The notes beneath the pieces were generated by a model. The model saw nothing but the letters and a program-made list of their open reading frames with translations, searched no databases and was not told the DNA's origin. Positions 26,276 to 35,749 of a DNA stretch of 54,992 nt are shown in pieces. The position numbers were made by a program, and so were the translations under genes. Source of the stretch: Pseudomonadota bacterium (GTDB lineage: Bacteria > Pseudomonadota > Alphaproteobacteria > Acetobacterales > Acetobacteraceae); NCBI GenBank assembly GCA_021808545.1, contig JAKBBM010000006.1:1-54992 (forward strand), given 5' to 3'. Position 1 is the stretch's first letter. Every line of letters begins with the position of its first letter.

Positions 26276-27307
26276 TCATTGTGCCGGCGCGGCGACCGGC
26301 GATGCCTGGCCCGGCGATGCCGCTGGGGCGGGCGGTGTCAACTGGTAGCCATGCAGAACGGCACCTGGCGCCCCCAGTGGCGCGCTGGTTTTGCCGTTGG
26401 TCTCAATCTCGGTGCCTCCGGCATTGCCGGTGGTCATGGTCAGCCCAGGCTCCTGCGGCACAGGCCAGCTTTGGCCGGCCTGCAGGAGCTTGCTGAACAA
26501 TATATTGCCCGTGGCATCGTGGACTTCTACCCATGAATTCTGGGTTGCCAAAATGGCCATGCCGGCCCCTGCTTCGGTGGTTGCAGCTGGAGCAGGAGCC
26601 GCCGAAGGGGCGGCTTTTGGCGCGGCCTGGGCTGGTGCAGCTGGGGGCGTGGCCGGGGCTGTTTGGGCGGCTGCGTCGTTTGCTGCGGGGGGTTGTGCGG
26701 TGGCGGCCGTGGTGTCCATGGTAACAGACGGCGCGGCTGGAATGGGCGTATTTAATGCCGCTGGCTGGTTGGCGGGCGAGGGGACGGGTGTGGTTGTTGG
26801 AGCGGGCGCCACCGGTTTGGCTGGCGGGGCCAAAGGTGCCAAGGCCGCGGGCACGGGCGGTACGGTTTGCTCTTGCCGGCGTTGACTTGCGGTATGATAG
26901 TACCAGATGGCATAAAGCAGCACCAGCGCCACCACCCCCAGCAGCACCAGCGCGCCGCGCGGCATGCCACGATCCGGCACGGGGGCAAGGTAATTCAGCG
27001 CGGGCTTCTCGGATTCGCCAAGCCCGCCCGCCTCGCGGAAACGACGCAGGATTTCCTCCGTATCCAGCCCCAATATCTGCGCGTAGGAGCGCACAAAGCC
27101 GCTTCGATAGGCGGGGCCGGGCAGGGGGCTTAGATCGCCCGCCTCGATCGCGGCCAGATATTCAGGGCGAATCCGCAGCGCCGTCGCTATATCGGGCAGT
27201 TTCCATCCCAACCGTTCGCGGGCCTCGCGCAGGCCAGCGCCCACGCGGCTCATGGCGGCGTTGGAGTCGTGTTCCATCACGTTTGTCGCGGTCTTTTCAT
27301 CAGCCAT
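26276..27307 (-). CDS. RodZ-like helix-turn-helix membrane protein
   Basis: A 343-residue protein with a cytoplasmic XRE-type helix-turn-helix (residues ~23-95, [19 protein letters not shown]), one membrane segment (about 113-135, [20 protein letters not shown]), a ~120-residue Pro/Ala/Thr linker and a C-terminal DUF4115 beta domain ([19 protein letters not shown]). This is the layout of RodZ, which links MreB to the cell-wall machinery. No mreB is in the window. The position before ispG is common in Proteobacteria. Confidence 0.85.
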   Translation of the reverse strand: MADEKTATNVMEHDSNAAMSRVGAGLREARERLGWKLPDIATALRIRPEYLAAIEAGDLSPLPGPAYRSGFVRSYAQILGLDTEEILRRFREAGGLGESEKPALNYLAPVPDRGMPRGALVLLGVVALVLLYAIWYYHTASQRRQEQTVPPVPAALAPLAPPAKPVAPAPTTTPVPSPANQPAALNTPIPAAPSVTMDTTAATAQPPAANDAAAQTAPATPPAAPAQAAPKAAPSAAPAPAATTEAGAGMAILATQNSWVEVHDATGNILFSKLLQAGQSWPVPQEPGLTMTTGNAGGTEIETNGKTSAPLGAPGAVLHGYQLTPPAPAASPGQASPVAAPAQ

Positions 27308-27340
27308 GCGTCCTGCTTCTATACCGGAATGCCGCTCGCC

Positions 27341-29608
27341 TCAAATCGCCAAGCCATGCTCGCGCGCCCATGCCGCCAGCGGCTCGCGGATGCTCCCGCC
27401 CGCAGCCCCCGCCCGGCGCAACTCCCGCAGCACGGGGCGCAGCGCATTCAAGTCTGCCTCCACCAGTACGGATTTCACCGGCAAAATAGCATTGCCCGAC
27501 ATTGATAGACTGGTCACCCCTAACGCCGCAAAGGCCACCGCATCCAGCGGTCGGCCGGCCGCCTCGCCGCAGACAGAGAGTGGCACGCCCGCCTCCTGGC
27601 AACAGGTCACGAGCCGTTCCAGCAATTCCAGCACCGGAGAGGAGAGTGTGTCATACCGGTCGGAGAGTTCAGGTGTGCCACGGTCGGCGGCGAACAGAAA
27701 CTGCATCAGATCATTGGTGCCGACCGAGATGAAATCCGCCTCCGCCAGCAGGCCGGGAAGCTGAAACAGCAGGGCGGGCACTTCCAGCATCGTGCCGGCT
27801 TCCAGAATTTCGGGAGCGGGGCGGATGCGCGCGGCCTCGGCTTCCAGTAGATCCCGCGCGGCGCGGAATTCCTCCACCGTGGCCACCATGGGGAACATGA
27901 TGGAAAGCGGGCGCCCCTGCGCGCCCAACAGCAGCGCACGCAATTGCCGGCGCAAAATCGCCGGACGGTCCAGCCCCACGCGCAAGGAGCGCCAGCCCAT
28001 GGCGGGGTTTTCCTCGCCATTGCCGCTTTCGCCGGGTAGCAGCTTGTCCGCGCCCAGATCCAATGTGCGGAATTGCACCCGCTTTTGGCCGGCCCGGTCC
28101 AGCACCCGGCCATATTCGGCCGCCTGGCCCGCCACATCGGGTATGCCGCCCGCGGCCAAGGCCGTGATTTCCGTCCGGTACAGGCCGATTCCATCGGCGC
28201 CGGTGCGCTCCAGCTGGTCCAGCTCCATGGCCAGCCCGACATTGAGCATGAGCTGCATTTCTGTGCCATCACGCGTTATTGCCGGGCGGTCGCGATAGGC
28301 GGCCAGGGCGGCGGCGCGTACGCTGCGCGTTTCCAGCGCCCGGTCGTAAACCTGGATCACCTCCGGCTCAGGGCGCAAAATAAACGTGCCTCCCTCGGCG
28401 TCCAGTAGCGCGGGCTCGTCCTTTTGCGCGGCATCCACAGCCCCGCGATCCACCGCTAAAGCCGGCAGCCCCAGGGCGCGGGCCAAAATCGCGGCATGGC
28501 CGGAGGGGCTTGCCTCCTCAATCGCGACACCGGCAATACCGCGCGCATGCCAATCCAGCAGGTCGGCCGGGCCCAGGCGGCGGACCAGCAGAATATACCC
28601 ATCAGCGCGCGCGGGCTTGGGTGCCATGCCGCCCAGCGCCACCATCAGCCGGCCAATCATATCCTCGATATCAGCCAAGCGCTCGCGCAGATACGGATCG
28701 GCAATGCGGCGCATCCGCTCGCGCAGATTGCGCGCCACCTTGTCCACGGCGGTTTCAGCGGTCAGCCCGTCATTAATCGCCTCGCGCACCTGGCTGAGCC
28801 AGCCAGAGGATTGCGTGACCATGCGGTAGGCTTCCAGCACGTCGCGCGGGGCGCCGCCACCGGGCAGAGCACCCGAAATTAACCCATCCAGATTCCGATT
28901 GGCGCTTTCCACGGCGTCGTCCAACCGCTTCAACTCGGCGGCGGGATCGTCTGTCAGCAGCCGGGCGATGGGGGCGGCGGCGCCATACGGCAGCACCTTA
29001 CCGCGCGTAATCCCCGCCGAGAGCACATGCCCGGCATAACGGCGCGGCAATGTCTCCGAAAACCCTTCTTCGCCAACATCCGACGCGCCCGCCCGCGAGA
29101 GAATTTCGGCCAGCAGCATGGCCACGGTGGCTAGCGATTCAACCTCGACCGGGCTGTAGACCCGCGCCTCGCGGGACATGACACCAATGACCCCCAGGGT
29201 GCGCCCGGCCCGCTTCACCGGCATGGCGAGCATGGAGGCCATCGCCTCCTCGCCAATTTCGGCGCGGTAGACATAACGCGGATGGTTCTGCGCGTCGGCG
29301 AGGTTGAGACTATCGCCCGAGGCGGCAACCATGCCGATAATGCCTTCGCCCACGCGCAGCCGGATCCGCCCCACGGCGTTGATGTTGAGGCCGAACGTGG
29401 CCACAAGTTCCAGGATCTCGCCCGGGCGGGTTACATAAATAACGCTGCCATTTGCCCCCAGCCCTTCGGCCACCAGCCGGGCGATATCGGGCAGGCTGGC
29501 GGTGCCAGACGCCAGATGCTCCCGTAAACTGGCAAAAAGATGCCGTGTGTCGCCGAATTTCGGCTTGCGCTTGCGCCGCTTCGGCGGAGGATCAGTCTCG
29601 CTGCGCAC
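27341..29608 (-). CDS. ptsP: PEP-protein phosphotransferase of the nitrogen PTS (EI-Ntr)
   Basis: A 755-residue enzyme that takes phosphate from PEP and passes it to NPr. It has an N-terminal GAF domain (about residues 25-165), a swivelling phosphohistidine domain with His371 in SPSGHAAILARALG, and a PEP-binding barrel with RTLDLGADK, SVGTNDLMQF and Cys680 in SVCGEAAG. Most family members have a Thr/Ser-Ser-His before the active histidine; here it is Ser-Gly-His. The start is set at GTG 29608 because the frame upstream is non-homologous and overlaps the neighbour more; no ribosome site is clear. NPr and EIIA genes are not in the window. Confidence 0.85.
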   Translation of the reverse strand: MRSETDPPPKRRKRKPKFGDTRHLFASLREHLASGTASLPDIARLVAEGLGANGSVIYVTRPGEILELVATFGLNINAVGRIRLRVGEGIIGMVAASGDSLNLADAQNHPRYVYRAEIGEEAMASMLAMPVKRAGRTLGVIGVMSREARVYSPVEVESLATVAMLLAEILSRAGASDVGEEGFSETLPRRYAGHVLSAGITRGKVLPYGAAAPIARLLTDDPAAELKRLDDAVESANRNLDGLISGALPGGGAPRDVLEAYRMVTQSSGWLSQVREAINDGLTAETAVDKVARNLRERMRRIADPYLRERLADIEDMIGRLMVALGGMAPKPARADGYILLVRRLGPADLLDWHARGIAGVAIEEASPSGHAAILARALGLPALAVDRGAVDAAQKDEPALLDAEGGTFILRPEPEVIQVYDRALETRSVRAAALAAYRDRPAITRDGTEMQLMLNVGLAMELDQLERTGADGIGLYRTEITALAAGGIPDVAGQAAEYGRVLDRAGQKRVQFRTLDLGADKLLPGESGNGEENPAMGWRSLRVGLDRPAILRRQLRALLLGAQGRPLSIMFPMVATVEEFRAARDLLEAEAARIRPAPEILEAGTMLEVPALLFQLPGLLAEADFISVGTNDLMQFLFAADRGTPELSDRYDTLSSPVLELLERLVTCCQEAGVPLSVCGEAAGRPLDAVAFAALGVTSLSMSGNAILPVKSVLVEADLNALRPVLRELRRAGAAGGSIREPLAAWAREHGLAI

Positions 29609-30626
29609 GCGCGGCCAATGCGGCGACGGCCTGGCTCCGCAGGGCGGCCAAAATATCAGCCACCGGCAGGATCTCATTCACCATGCCAACGGACTGCCCA
29701 GCCATGACCGAACCGTTTTCCACATCCCCCTCGATCACGGCGCGGCGCAGCGCCCCGGCCCAGAAATGCTCGATTTCGAGCTGGGCCGCGTTTTTATCCA
29801 ATTCCCCATCCTGGAATTTGCGCAGCACCTCGGCCTGATGGCGCATGAAGCGTTTTGTGCCCTCATTCATCAGCCCGCGCACGGGGATAACGGGGAACCG
29901 CTCATCGAGCTGCACGCTGGGCAGCGCGTCGCGCGCGTTGGCCTTCAGGAAGGCTTTCTTGAAGTTCTCATGCGCGATGCTCTCGGCCGAGGCGGCAAAC
30001 AGAGTGCCCAGCTGCGCACCCGCCGCCCCCATTTCCAGATAACCAAGAATCGCCTCGCCGCGCGCCAGCCCGCCTGCGACAAAAACCGGCACTTCGCGGA
30101 TGTGCGGCAGAATTTCCTGCGCCAGCACGGTGAGCGAAACCGGGCCGATATGCCCGCCCGCTTCCGAACCTTCGATGACCAGCGCATCCACACCCGATTT
30201 CACCAGCCGCTTGGCCAGCACCAGGGCAGGTGCGAAGGCGATGATCTTGGCACCATTTTCCTTGGCGGTGCGGATATGCGTAGCCGAGGGAATGCCGCCG
30301 GCGAATACCACATGGCCCACGCCCGCGCGCACGCAAACCTGCACCAGCGCATCGAGTTCAGGGTGCATGGTAATGAGGTTGACGCCAAACGGCTTACTGG
30401 TGAGCGCCTTGGTCGCCGCGATTTCGGCTTCCAGCAGGGCAGGCGGCATGGCGCCGCACGCAATCACCCCAAAGCCGCCGGCATTGGACATGGCGGCAAC
30501 CAGGTTACGCTCGCTGACCCAGCTCATCGCCCCGGCCATGATCGCATGCTCGGTGCCCAGAAATTCCGCCCCGCGCTGGGTTAGAGCGTCATAGGCGCTC
30601 TGGGCGGCGGCGTTCAGGTCAAGCAT
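29592..30626 (-). CDS. Nitronate monooxygenase-family flavoprotein
   Basis: A 344-residue FMN-binding TIM-barrel protein of the 2-nitropropane dioxygenase family, which also includes FabK. The N-terminal PIMAGAMSWVSE-like region, the AMSNAGGFGVIACG loop, the conserved EGSEAGGHIG motif with its active-site-type histidine, and VPVFVAGGLARGEAI are all visible. Substrate unknown; nitronate detoxification or an enoyl reductase-type reaction are both possible. The ATG at 30626 (MLDLNAAAQ) overlaps the lysC stop by eight bases and the 3' end overlaps ptsP, so the three are co-expressed. Confidence 0.85.
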   Translation of the reverse strand: MLDLNAAAQSAYDALTQRGAEFLGTEHAIMAGAMSWVSERNLVAAMSNAGGFGVIACGAMPPALLEAEIAATKALTSKPFGVNLITMHPELDALVQVCVRAGVGHVVFAGGIPSATHIRTAKENGAKIIAFAPALVLAKRLVKSGVDALVIEGSEAGGHIGPVSLTVLAQEILPHIREVPVFVAGGLARGEAILGYLEMGAAGAQLGTLFAASAESIAHENFKKAFLKANARDALPSVQLDERFPVIPVRGLMNEGTKRFMRHQAEVLRKFQDGELDKNAAQLEIEHFWAGALRRAVIEGDVENGSVMAGQSVGMVNEILPVADILAALRSQAVAALAARAQRD

Positions 30627-31833
30627 CGAGCTTATACGCGGTATGCAGGGCGCGCACCGCAAGCTCCGTATATTCGGCCGCGACCAGCACGCTCACCTTG
30701 ATCTCGGAGGTGGAGATGACCTGGATATTGATGCCGCGCTCGGCCAGGGTGCGGAACATGGTGCCTGCCACCCCGGTATGCGAGCGCATGCCCACCCCAA
30801 CCACCGAAATCTTGGCGACATTCTGATCCGCCGAGATCTCGGCGAAGCCGACTTCCTTTTGGATAGTCTGCAGCGTTTCGCGGGCGCGCAGAAAGTCGGT
30901 CTTGCCGACGGTAAAGGTCATGTCGGTGGTGCCGTCGGCGGAGACGTTCTGCACGATCATGTCGACATTGATATTGGCATCGGCCAGCGGCCCGAACACG
31001 GCGGCGGCGATGCCGGGGCGGTCCGGCACGCGGCGGACGGTGATCTTGGCTTCATCACGCGAATAGGCGATGCCGGCGACGATTTCCTGTTCCACGACTT
31101 CTTCCTCATCAACAACCAATGTACCGGGCGCATCCGAAAAGCTGGAGAGCACCTGCACGCGCACATGCTCCTTCATGGCCAGCTCCACCGAGCGCGTTTG
31201 CAGCACCTTTGCCCCCACAGAGGCCAGCTCCAGCATTTCCTCCTTATTAAGCTTACTCAGTTTCCGCGCATTGGGAACGATCCGCGGATCGGTCGTATAA
31301 ACCCCATCCACATCCGTATAAATATCGCAGCGGTCGGCCTTCAGCGCCGCGGCCAGCGCCACGGCCGAGGTGTCCGAGCCGCCGCGTCCCAGCGTGGTCA
31401 CACGGTTATCCGGGCCAATCCCCTGGAACCCGGCCACGACCGGCACCTGTCCGGCCTGCATCCGTGCGATCAGCTCCTCGCCCTCGATGCTTTGGATTCG
31501 CGCCTTGCCATGCTCGCCATCGGTCTCCACGGCAATCTGCCAGCCTTGCCAGCTGCGCGCATCCTGGCCCAGTTCCTGCAGGGCAATCGCGGTGAGCCCG
31601 GCGGTGACCTGCTCGCCCGTGGCGACCACAGCGTCATACTCGCGCGCGTCGAACATGGGCGAAAGGCTCTGGCACCAACCGACGAGCTGATTGGTGGAGC
31701 CCGCCATGGCGGAAACCACCACGGCAACCTCATTGCCAGCGTCAATCTCGGCCTTCACCCGTTTGGCCACATTGCGGATGCGGTCAAGGTCGGCGACCGA
31801 AGTGCCGCCAAATTTCATCACGATACGCGCCAT
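30619..31833 (-). CDS. lysC: Aspartate kinase
   Basis: A 404-residue enzyme that phosphorylates aspartate at the head of lysine, threonine and methionine synthesis. The kinase domain begins [11 protein letters not shown], has [26 protein letters not shown], and is followed by two ACT domains (about 265-404) that would bind feedback inhibitors. The start at 31833 has an AAGGG site and matches family N-termini; the open frame extends far upstream only because it shadows ubiG. A 61-base gap separates it from the divergent ubiG. Confidence 0.96.
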   Translation of the reverse strand: MARIVMKFGGTSVADLDRIRNVAKRVKAEIDAGNEVAVVVSAMAGSTNQLVGWCQSLSPMFDAREYDAVVATGEQVTAGLTAIALQELGQDARSWQGWQIAVETDGEHGKARIQSIEGEELIARMQAGQVPVVAGFQGIGPDNRVTTLGRGGSDTSAVALAAALKADRCDIYTDVDGVYTTDPRIVPNARKLSKLNKEEMLELASVGAKVLQTRSVELAMKEHVRVQVLSSFSDAPGTLVVDEEEVVEQEIVAGIAYSRDEAKITVRRVPDRPGIAAAVFGPLADANINVDMIVQNVSADGTTDMTFTVGKTDFLRARETLQTIQKEVGFAEISADQNVAKISVVGVGMRSHTGVAGTMFRTLAERGINIQVISTSEIKVSVLVAAEYTELAVRALHTAYKLDA

Positions 31834-31894
31834 ACTATAACCCTTGTGGAAAAACGGCAGGGGCGTCACATAGCGTCGGAGAAAAGTTTGGGCA

Positions 31895-32602
31895 ATGCAA
31901 CACGCTTCAGTCATTCCAGAAGAAATCGCGCAATTTAACGTTTTGGCCGCCCAATGGTGGGACGAATCGGGACCGATGCGGCCGCTGCACATGATGAATA
32001 AACCCCGCGCGACCTGGGTGGCCGAGCGCGTGCGCCGCCATATGGGGCCGGGGGTTGAGATTCTCGATGTGGGCTGCGGGGCGGGCTTGCTGTCCGAGGC
32101 GCTGGCCCTGCAAGGGTTCGATGTTTTGGGCCTTGATGCCGGGGCCGAGGTGATCGGCGCCGCCCAGACCCATGCCGCCGGGCGCGGGCTGAGCCTGGAA
32201 TACCACCATGGCACGGCCGAGGCATTACTGGCCGAGGGGCGGACATTCCCCGTCATCACAGCGCTCGAGATCATCGAGCATGTGGCCGATCCGGCGGCGT
32301 TTCTGGCCACCCTGGCCGGCTTGCTGGAGCCGGGCGGGCTGTTATTCCTCTCCACCCTCAACCGCACGCCGCAATCTTACGTGGTGGCCAAGCTGGGGGC
32401 GGAATATGTGCTGCGGCTGCTGCCGCGCGGCACGCATGACTGGAAAAAATTCATCACCCCGGTGGAGCTGGGCCGCCATTGCCGCGCCGCCGGGCTTGAA
32501 CTGGCCGATACGGCGGGCCTGTCCTTGGCACTCGCTGCTCGGCAATTCAAAATCAGCCGCGATTTGTCGGTGAATTATCTGGCGATGGCGCAAAAACCCT
32601 GA
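31895..32602 (+). CDS. ubiG: Ubiquinone biosynthesis O-methyltransferase
   Basis: A 235-residue SAM-dependent methyltransferase catalysing both O-methylations in ubiquinone synthesis. The N-terminal FNVLAAQWWDESGPMRPLH is the UbiG signature, followed by the SAM loop ILDVGCGAGLLSE and the late LPRGTHDWKKFITP motif. Length is normal. The ATG is preceded by GGAGAA eleven bases away. It is the first gene of a plus-strand stretch and is divergent from lysC. Confidence 0.95.
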   Translation: MQHASVIPEEIAQFNVLAAQWWDESGPMRPLHMMNKPRATWVAERVRRHMGPGVEILDVGCGAGLLSEALALQGFDVLGLDAGAEVIGAAQTHAAGRGLSLEYHHGTAEALLAEGRTFPVITALEIIEHVADPAAFLATLAGLLEPGGLLFLSTLNRTPQSYVVAKLGAEYVLRLLPRGTHDWKKFITPVELGRHCRAAGLELADTAGLSLALAARQFKISRDLSVNYLAMAQKP

Positions 32603-32715
32603 TCCAAAATGGGCCGATCAGATCTCTTTCGAAGCGAATGACTAATTTTTAACCTAAATATATCAGTATTTTGTTACATAAATCGGCCAGGCAATCTATG
32701 CCGAGGAGGATTGCC

Positions 32716-33846
32716 ATGTCTTACAATCTTGCCGTGAAAATGGCTGGCTGGCGCCAGCATCTACATTCATATCCAGAGCTTTCATGCCACGAGACTCAAA
32801 CCGCCGCTTTCATCCGCGGCGCGCTGGAGGGGCTTGGTGTCGCGCATTGGCACGGTATTGGCGGGCATGGCGTGGTCGGGGTGCTGGCGCGTGGGGATGG
32901 GCCTGCTGTCGGTTTGCGCGCGGATATGGACGCGCTGCCGATCCGCGAAGCCACCGGCCTGGCTTATGCCTCCCGGCATGAAGGGGTGATGCATGCCTGC
33001 GGGCATGATGGCCATGCCGCCTCGCTGCTCGGGGCGGCGATGCTGCTGCGCGACGATCCCGCTTGGGCGGGCACGGTCTATTTCATTTTTCAACCGGCGG
33101 AGGAGGGGTTTGGCGGCGCGGATGCCATGCTAGCCGACGGGTTGCTGCGGCGTTTTCCCATGCGGCGGATTTTTGGCTACCATAATTGGCCGGGTTTGGC
33201 GGAAGGAACGGTGATGCTGCATGAAGGCCCGGTTATGGCGGGAACCGCGAATTTTTCCGTCACCCTGCATGGGCGGGCCGGGCACGCGGCCATGCCCCAT
33301 GATTGCGCCGACCCGGTGCAAGGCTTGGCGCATCTCATTGTCGGCTTCAATACAATCCCGGCGCGTGAGACCAGCCCGCTCGATGCGGCGGTCATCTCCA
33401 CCTGCACGCTGCAAGCCGGGGCCGCGCGCAACCAGATCCCCGAAACCGCGACCTTAGGTGGCACGCTGCGCGCTTTGAGCCCTAAAACCATGGCGCGGCT
33501 GAAGGCCCGGATTGGCGATATGGCGCGCGCTATCGCCGCCGCGCATGAGCTGGATGCCGAAATCGACATTTCGGGCGAGCTGCCCGCCACGGTGAATCAC
33601 CCGGCCGAAACCGCCCTGGCCGCTTGTGCGGCTGAAAATGCAGGGCTTACCGTGCGGCATGATTTGCCCCCCTCCATGGCGGCGGAAGATTTTGGCCGCT
33701 TCCTGGAACATATTCCCGGCGCCTATGCCTGGATCGGCAATGGCGCGAGCGCGTCCCTGCATAATCCAGGCTATGATTATAACGACGCCATTCTGCCGGT
33801 GGCGGCGCGGTATCTGGCGGCCACCGCCAAGGCGGCCCTGGCATGA
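32716..33846 (+). CDS. M20D-family amidohydrolase (hippurate hydrolase-like)
   Basis: A 376-residue metal-dependent amidohydrolase. The metal-binding motifs are GLRADMDALPI, HACGHDGHAA and PAEEG, and the dimerisation-lid histidine is in GHAAMPH. Such enzymes remove acyl groups from amino acids (hippurate, N-acetyl or indole-acetyl conjugates); the substrate here is unknown. The ATG at 32716 has a strong AGGAGG site; a longer frame from 32671 lacks one. The AT-rich 113 bases upstream probably hold the promoter. The stop overlaps the next gene by four bases. Confidence 0.9.
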   Translation: MSYNLAVKMAGWRQHLHSYPELSCHETQTAAFIRGALEGLGVAHWHGIGGHGVVGVLARGDGPAVGLRADMDALPIREATGLAYASRHEGVMHACGHDGHAASLLGAAMLLRDDPAWAGTVYFIFQPAEEGFGGADAMLADGLLRRFPMRRIFGYHNWPGLAEGTVMLHEGPVMAGTANFSVTLHGRAGHAAMPHDCADPVQGLAHLIVGFNTIPARETSPLDAAVISTCTLQAGAARNQIPETATLGGTLRALSPKTMARLKARIGDMARAIAAAHELDAEIDISGELPATVNHPAETALAACAAENAGLTVRHDLPPSMAAEDFGRFLEHIPGAYAWIGNGASASLHNPGYDYNDAILPVAARYLAATAKAALA

Positions 33847-35000
33847 GCCATCACGCGACAGGCGCGGCTGAATTGCCCGAGGCTTTGGATGAACGCTTTG
33901 CCGCGGCGGTCAGGGGCAAGGCCGGGCTTGTGGCGGTGCCCGTGGCGCAATGCGCCTATCCGCTCTGGCTGCGCGCTGGCACCGAAGATGAAACGGCCGC
34001 TGCCACCGCGTTCGAGCTGCAAGAACGCGGGCTAAAATTCGTGCATCAGCCGCGCCGAATCCTGGAAATCGGCGGCGGGTCGGGGTACCGGGCCGTGGCG
34101 CTGGCGCATCTTTTCCCGGGTGCTGAAATTCTGAGCACGGAAGCCGATCCCGCGCATCAGCGTGTGGCCATGCTCAACACGCTGCCCTATGCCCGCATCA
34201 CCAGCCTGCATATGGCGCTAGCGGCGTTGCCAGGGCGCTATGCGTTTTACGGCCGCAAGGGTGAGGCCGGGCGTTTGGCCCTGGTGGCCGAGGAAACCGG
34301 CCAGATCACCGCCACGCCGCTGGCGCATTTGCTGAATTTCCGGCGCTGGAACGATGTCGACACGATCATCATGACTCCCGACGCCGCGAGTGAAACCCTC
34401 CTTACCGGCACATGGCCCCGCCATGTGCAATTGCTGGCGGTGGAAACTGGCGGTGTGCCTCTGCCGCCGGAAATAACCGAGAGCATCCCCAACCGCGAGT
34501 TTTTGTGCGTGATGTCGGGTGATTACATGCTGTTCTACCGGCGCGGCATTCAGCGCGAGGTGCTGCCGGTGCGCGGCGGCCCGGTTTTCGCGCCGGATGG
34601 CGCGGAACATGGGCTGACGTTGGAGCATGTGCCCGAGGGCGGGTTCTTCCTGGTGGGGAGTAACGGCTTTAGGTTGCAACCTAACCCGCATGGCGGCCCG
34701 CCCGCGCGGCTGACCATCACGCGCATAAATTACGACCATGCGGAGCTGCATGTCTCGATGCGGGTGGCGCGGCCGGATTCCCCGCCCGTGCGGTTTTTTG
34801 TGCAAATGCGCAGCCTGCCTTCCGGCATGCCGCTGGTTTCGCATACCGATATTCTGAATGGCGGCGATGTGCGGGGGGCTGTGTTGCATTTGCCGCACCA
34901 TGAGGGGCCGTGCGAGATCGTCTTTTCCACGGAAATGGGAGCGCTGGGGGCGGATAGCGCGCTGGCCTGGGCCGAATTCATCTCCGCCACCTTCATCTGA
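33843..35000 (+). CDS. Protein of unknown function with a Rossmann methyltransferase-like domain
   Basis: A 385-residue protein I cannot name. Residues ~65-180 look like a SAM-binding Rossmann fold: ILEIGGGSGYRAVALA is a clear glycine loop, followed by an acidic ILSTEAD at the end of strand 2, in the style of FkbM-type methyltransferases. The C-terminal half (about 245-385) is mostly predicted beta structure with no motif I recognise, and might bind a ligand such as a carbohydrate. It shares an ATGA overlap with the amidohydrolase gene and is followed five bases later by recO. Confidence 0.6.
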   Translation: MSHHATGAAELPEALDERFAAAVRGKAGLVAVPVAQCAYPLWLRAGTEDETAAATAFELQERGLKFVHQPRRILEIGGGSGYRAVALAHLFPGAEILSTEADPAHQRVAMLNTLPYARITSLHMALAALPGRYAFYGRKGEAGRLALVAEETGQITATPLAHLLNFRRWNDVDTIIMTPDAASETLLTGTWPRHVQLLAVETGGVPLPPEITESIPNREFLCVMSGDYMLFYRRGIQREVLPVRGGPVFAPDGAEHGLTLEHVPEGGFFLVGSNGFRLQPNPHGGPPARLTITRINYDHAELHVSMRVARPDSPPVRFFVQMRSLPSGMPLVSHTDILNGGDVRGAVLHLPHHEGPCEIVFSTEMGALGADSALAWAEFISATFI

Positions 35001-35005
35001 GCGCG

Positions 35006-35749
35006 ATGGACTGGCAGGAACCCGCCATCGTGCTCTCCATCGCCGCACATGGCGAGGGCGATCTGCTGGCAACGCTGTTGACCCCGCGCGGCGCTTGGCG
35101 CGGCTTAGCCCGCGGCGGAGCATCGCGCCGCCAGGCTGGCATCTGGCAACCGGGCAATATTCTCACCGCCCGCTGGGTGGCGCGCCTGCCCGAGCAGTTG
35201 GGCACGTTCAGCGCCGAGTTGGTGCGCCCGGTGGCGGCCCTGGCCATGCCCGATCCGGACCATCTCGCGCTGCTGGAGGCCGCTTGTGCGCTGGTCGCCC
35301 AGGCCCTGCCTGAGCGCGAGCCCGCACCAGAGAGTTTTGCCGGGCTGCTGCGCCTGTTTGCTGGCATCGATATTCCAGGTTTTGCCCTGCCGGAATTGTG
35401 CCGCTGGGAAATGGTGCTGCTGCGCGAGCTGGGGTTTGGGCTGGATTTCAATTCTTCCGCCGGGGGGAATGATCGTCTCGCCTATGTCTCGCCGCGCACG
35501 GGCCGGGCGGTCACGCTGTCCGAGGCGGGGGACTGGGTGGACCGGCTGTTCCCCCTGCCGGAGTTTTTGCTGGCGGATGAGGGGGAGACCAGCCTGAAAG
35601 AATGCGCTCAGGCGCTGCGCGTTACCGGGCATTTTCTGGAGCGGGATGTGTTTGGCGCGCGGCACCGGCCTCTTCCCCTGGCGCGGACGCGTCTTTATGA
35701 GCGTCTTTCCGGCAAGCTGGAACAGGAGGAGCGAACCCATGCCAGATGA
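35006..35749 (+). CDS. recO: DNA repair protein RecO
   Basis: A 247-residue RecO, which helps RecR load RecA on gapped DNA. The N-terminal OB-fold begins with the typical [24 protein letters not shown], read in two parts: [13 protein letters not shown] and [11 protein letters not shown]; the C-terminal helical half includes [15 protein letters not shown]. There is no CxxC zinc motif, which many alphaproteobacterial RecO proteins also lack. The 3' end overlaps the parC start by 11 bases. Confidence 0.93.
   Translation: MDWQEPAIVLSIAAHGEGDLLATLLTPRGAWRGLARGGASRRQAGIWQPGNILTARWVARLPEQLGTFSAELVRPVAALAMPDPDHLALLEAACALVAQALPEREPAPESFAGLLRLFAGIDIPGFALPELCRWEMVLLRELGFGLDFNSSAGGNDRLAYVSPRTGRAVTLSEAGDWVDRLFPLPEFLLADEGETSLKECAQALRVTGHFLERDVFGARHRPLPLARTRLYERLSGKLEQEERTHAR

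Noticed and set aside
32599-32621. Inverted repeat CTGATC-N11-GATCAG after ubiG
   Set aside because: Only six-base arms and no T tract; similar repeats occur by chance, so I do not call a terminator or operator.
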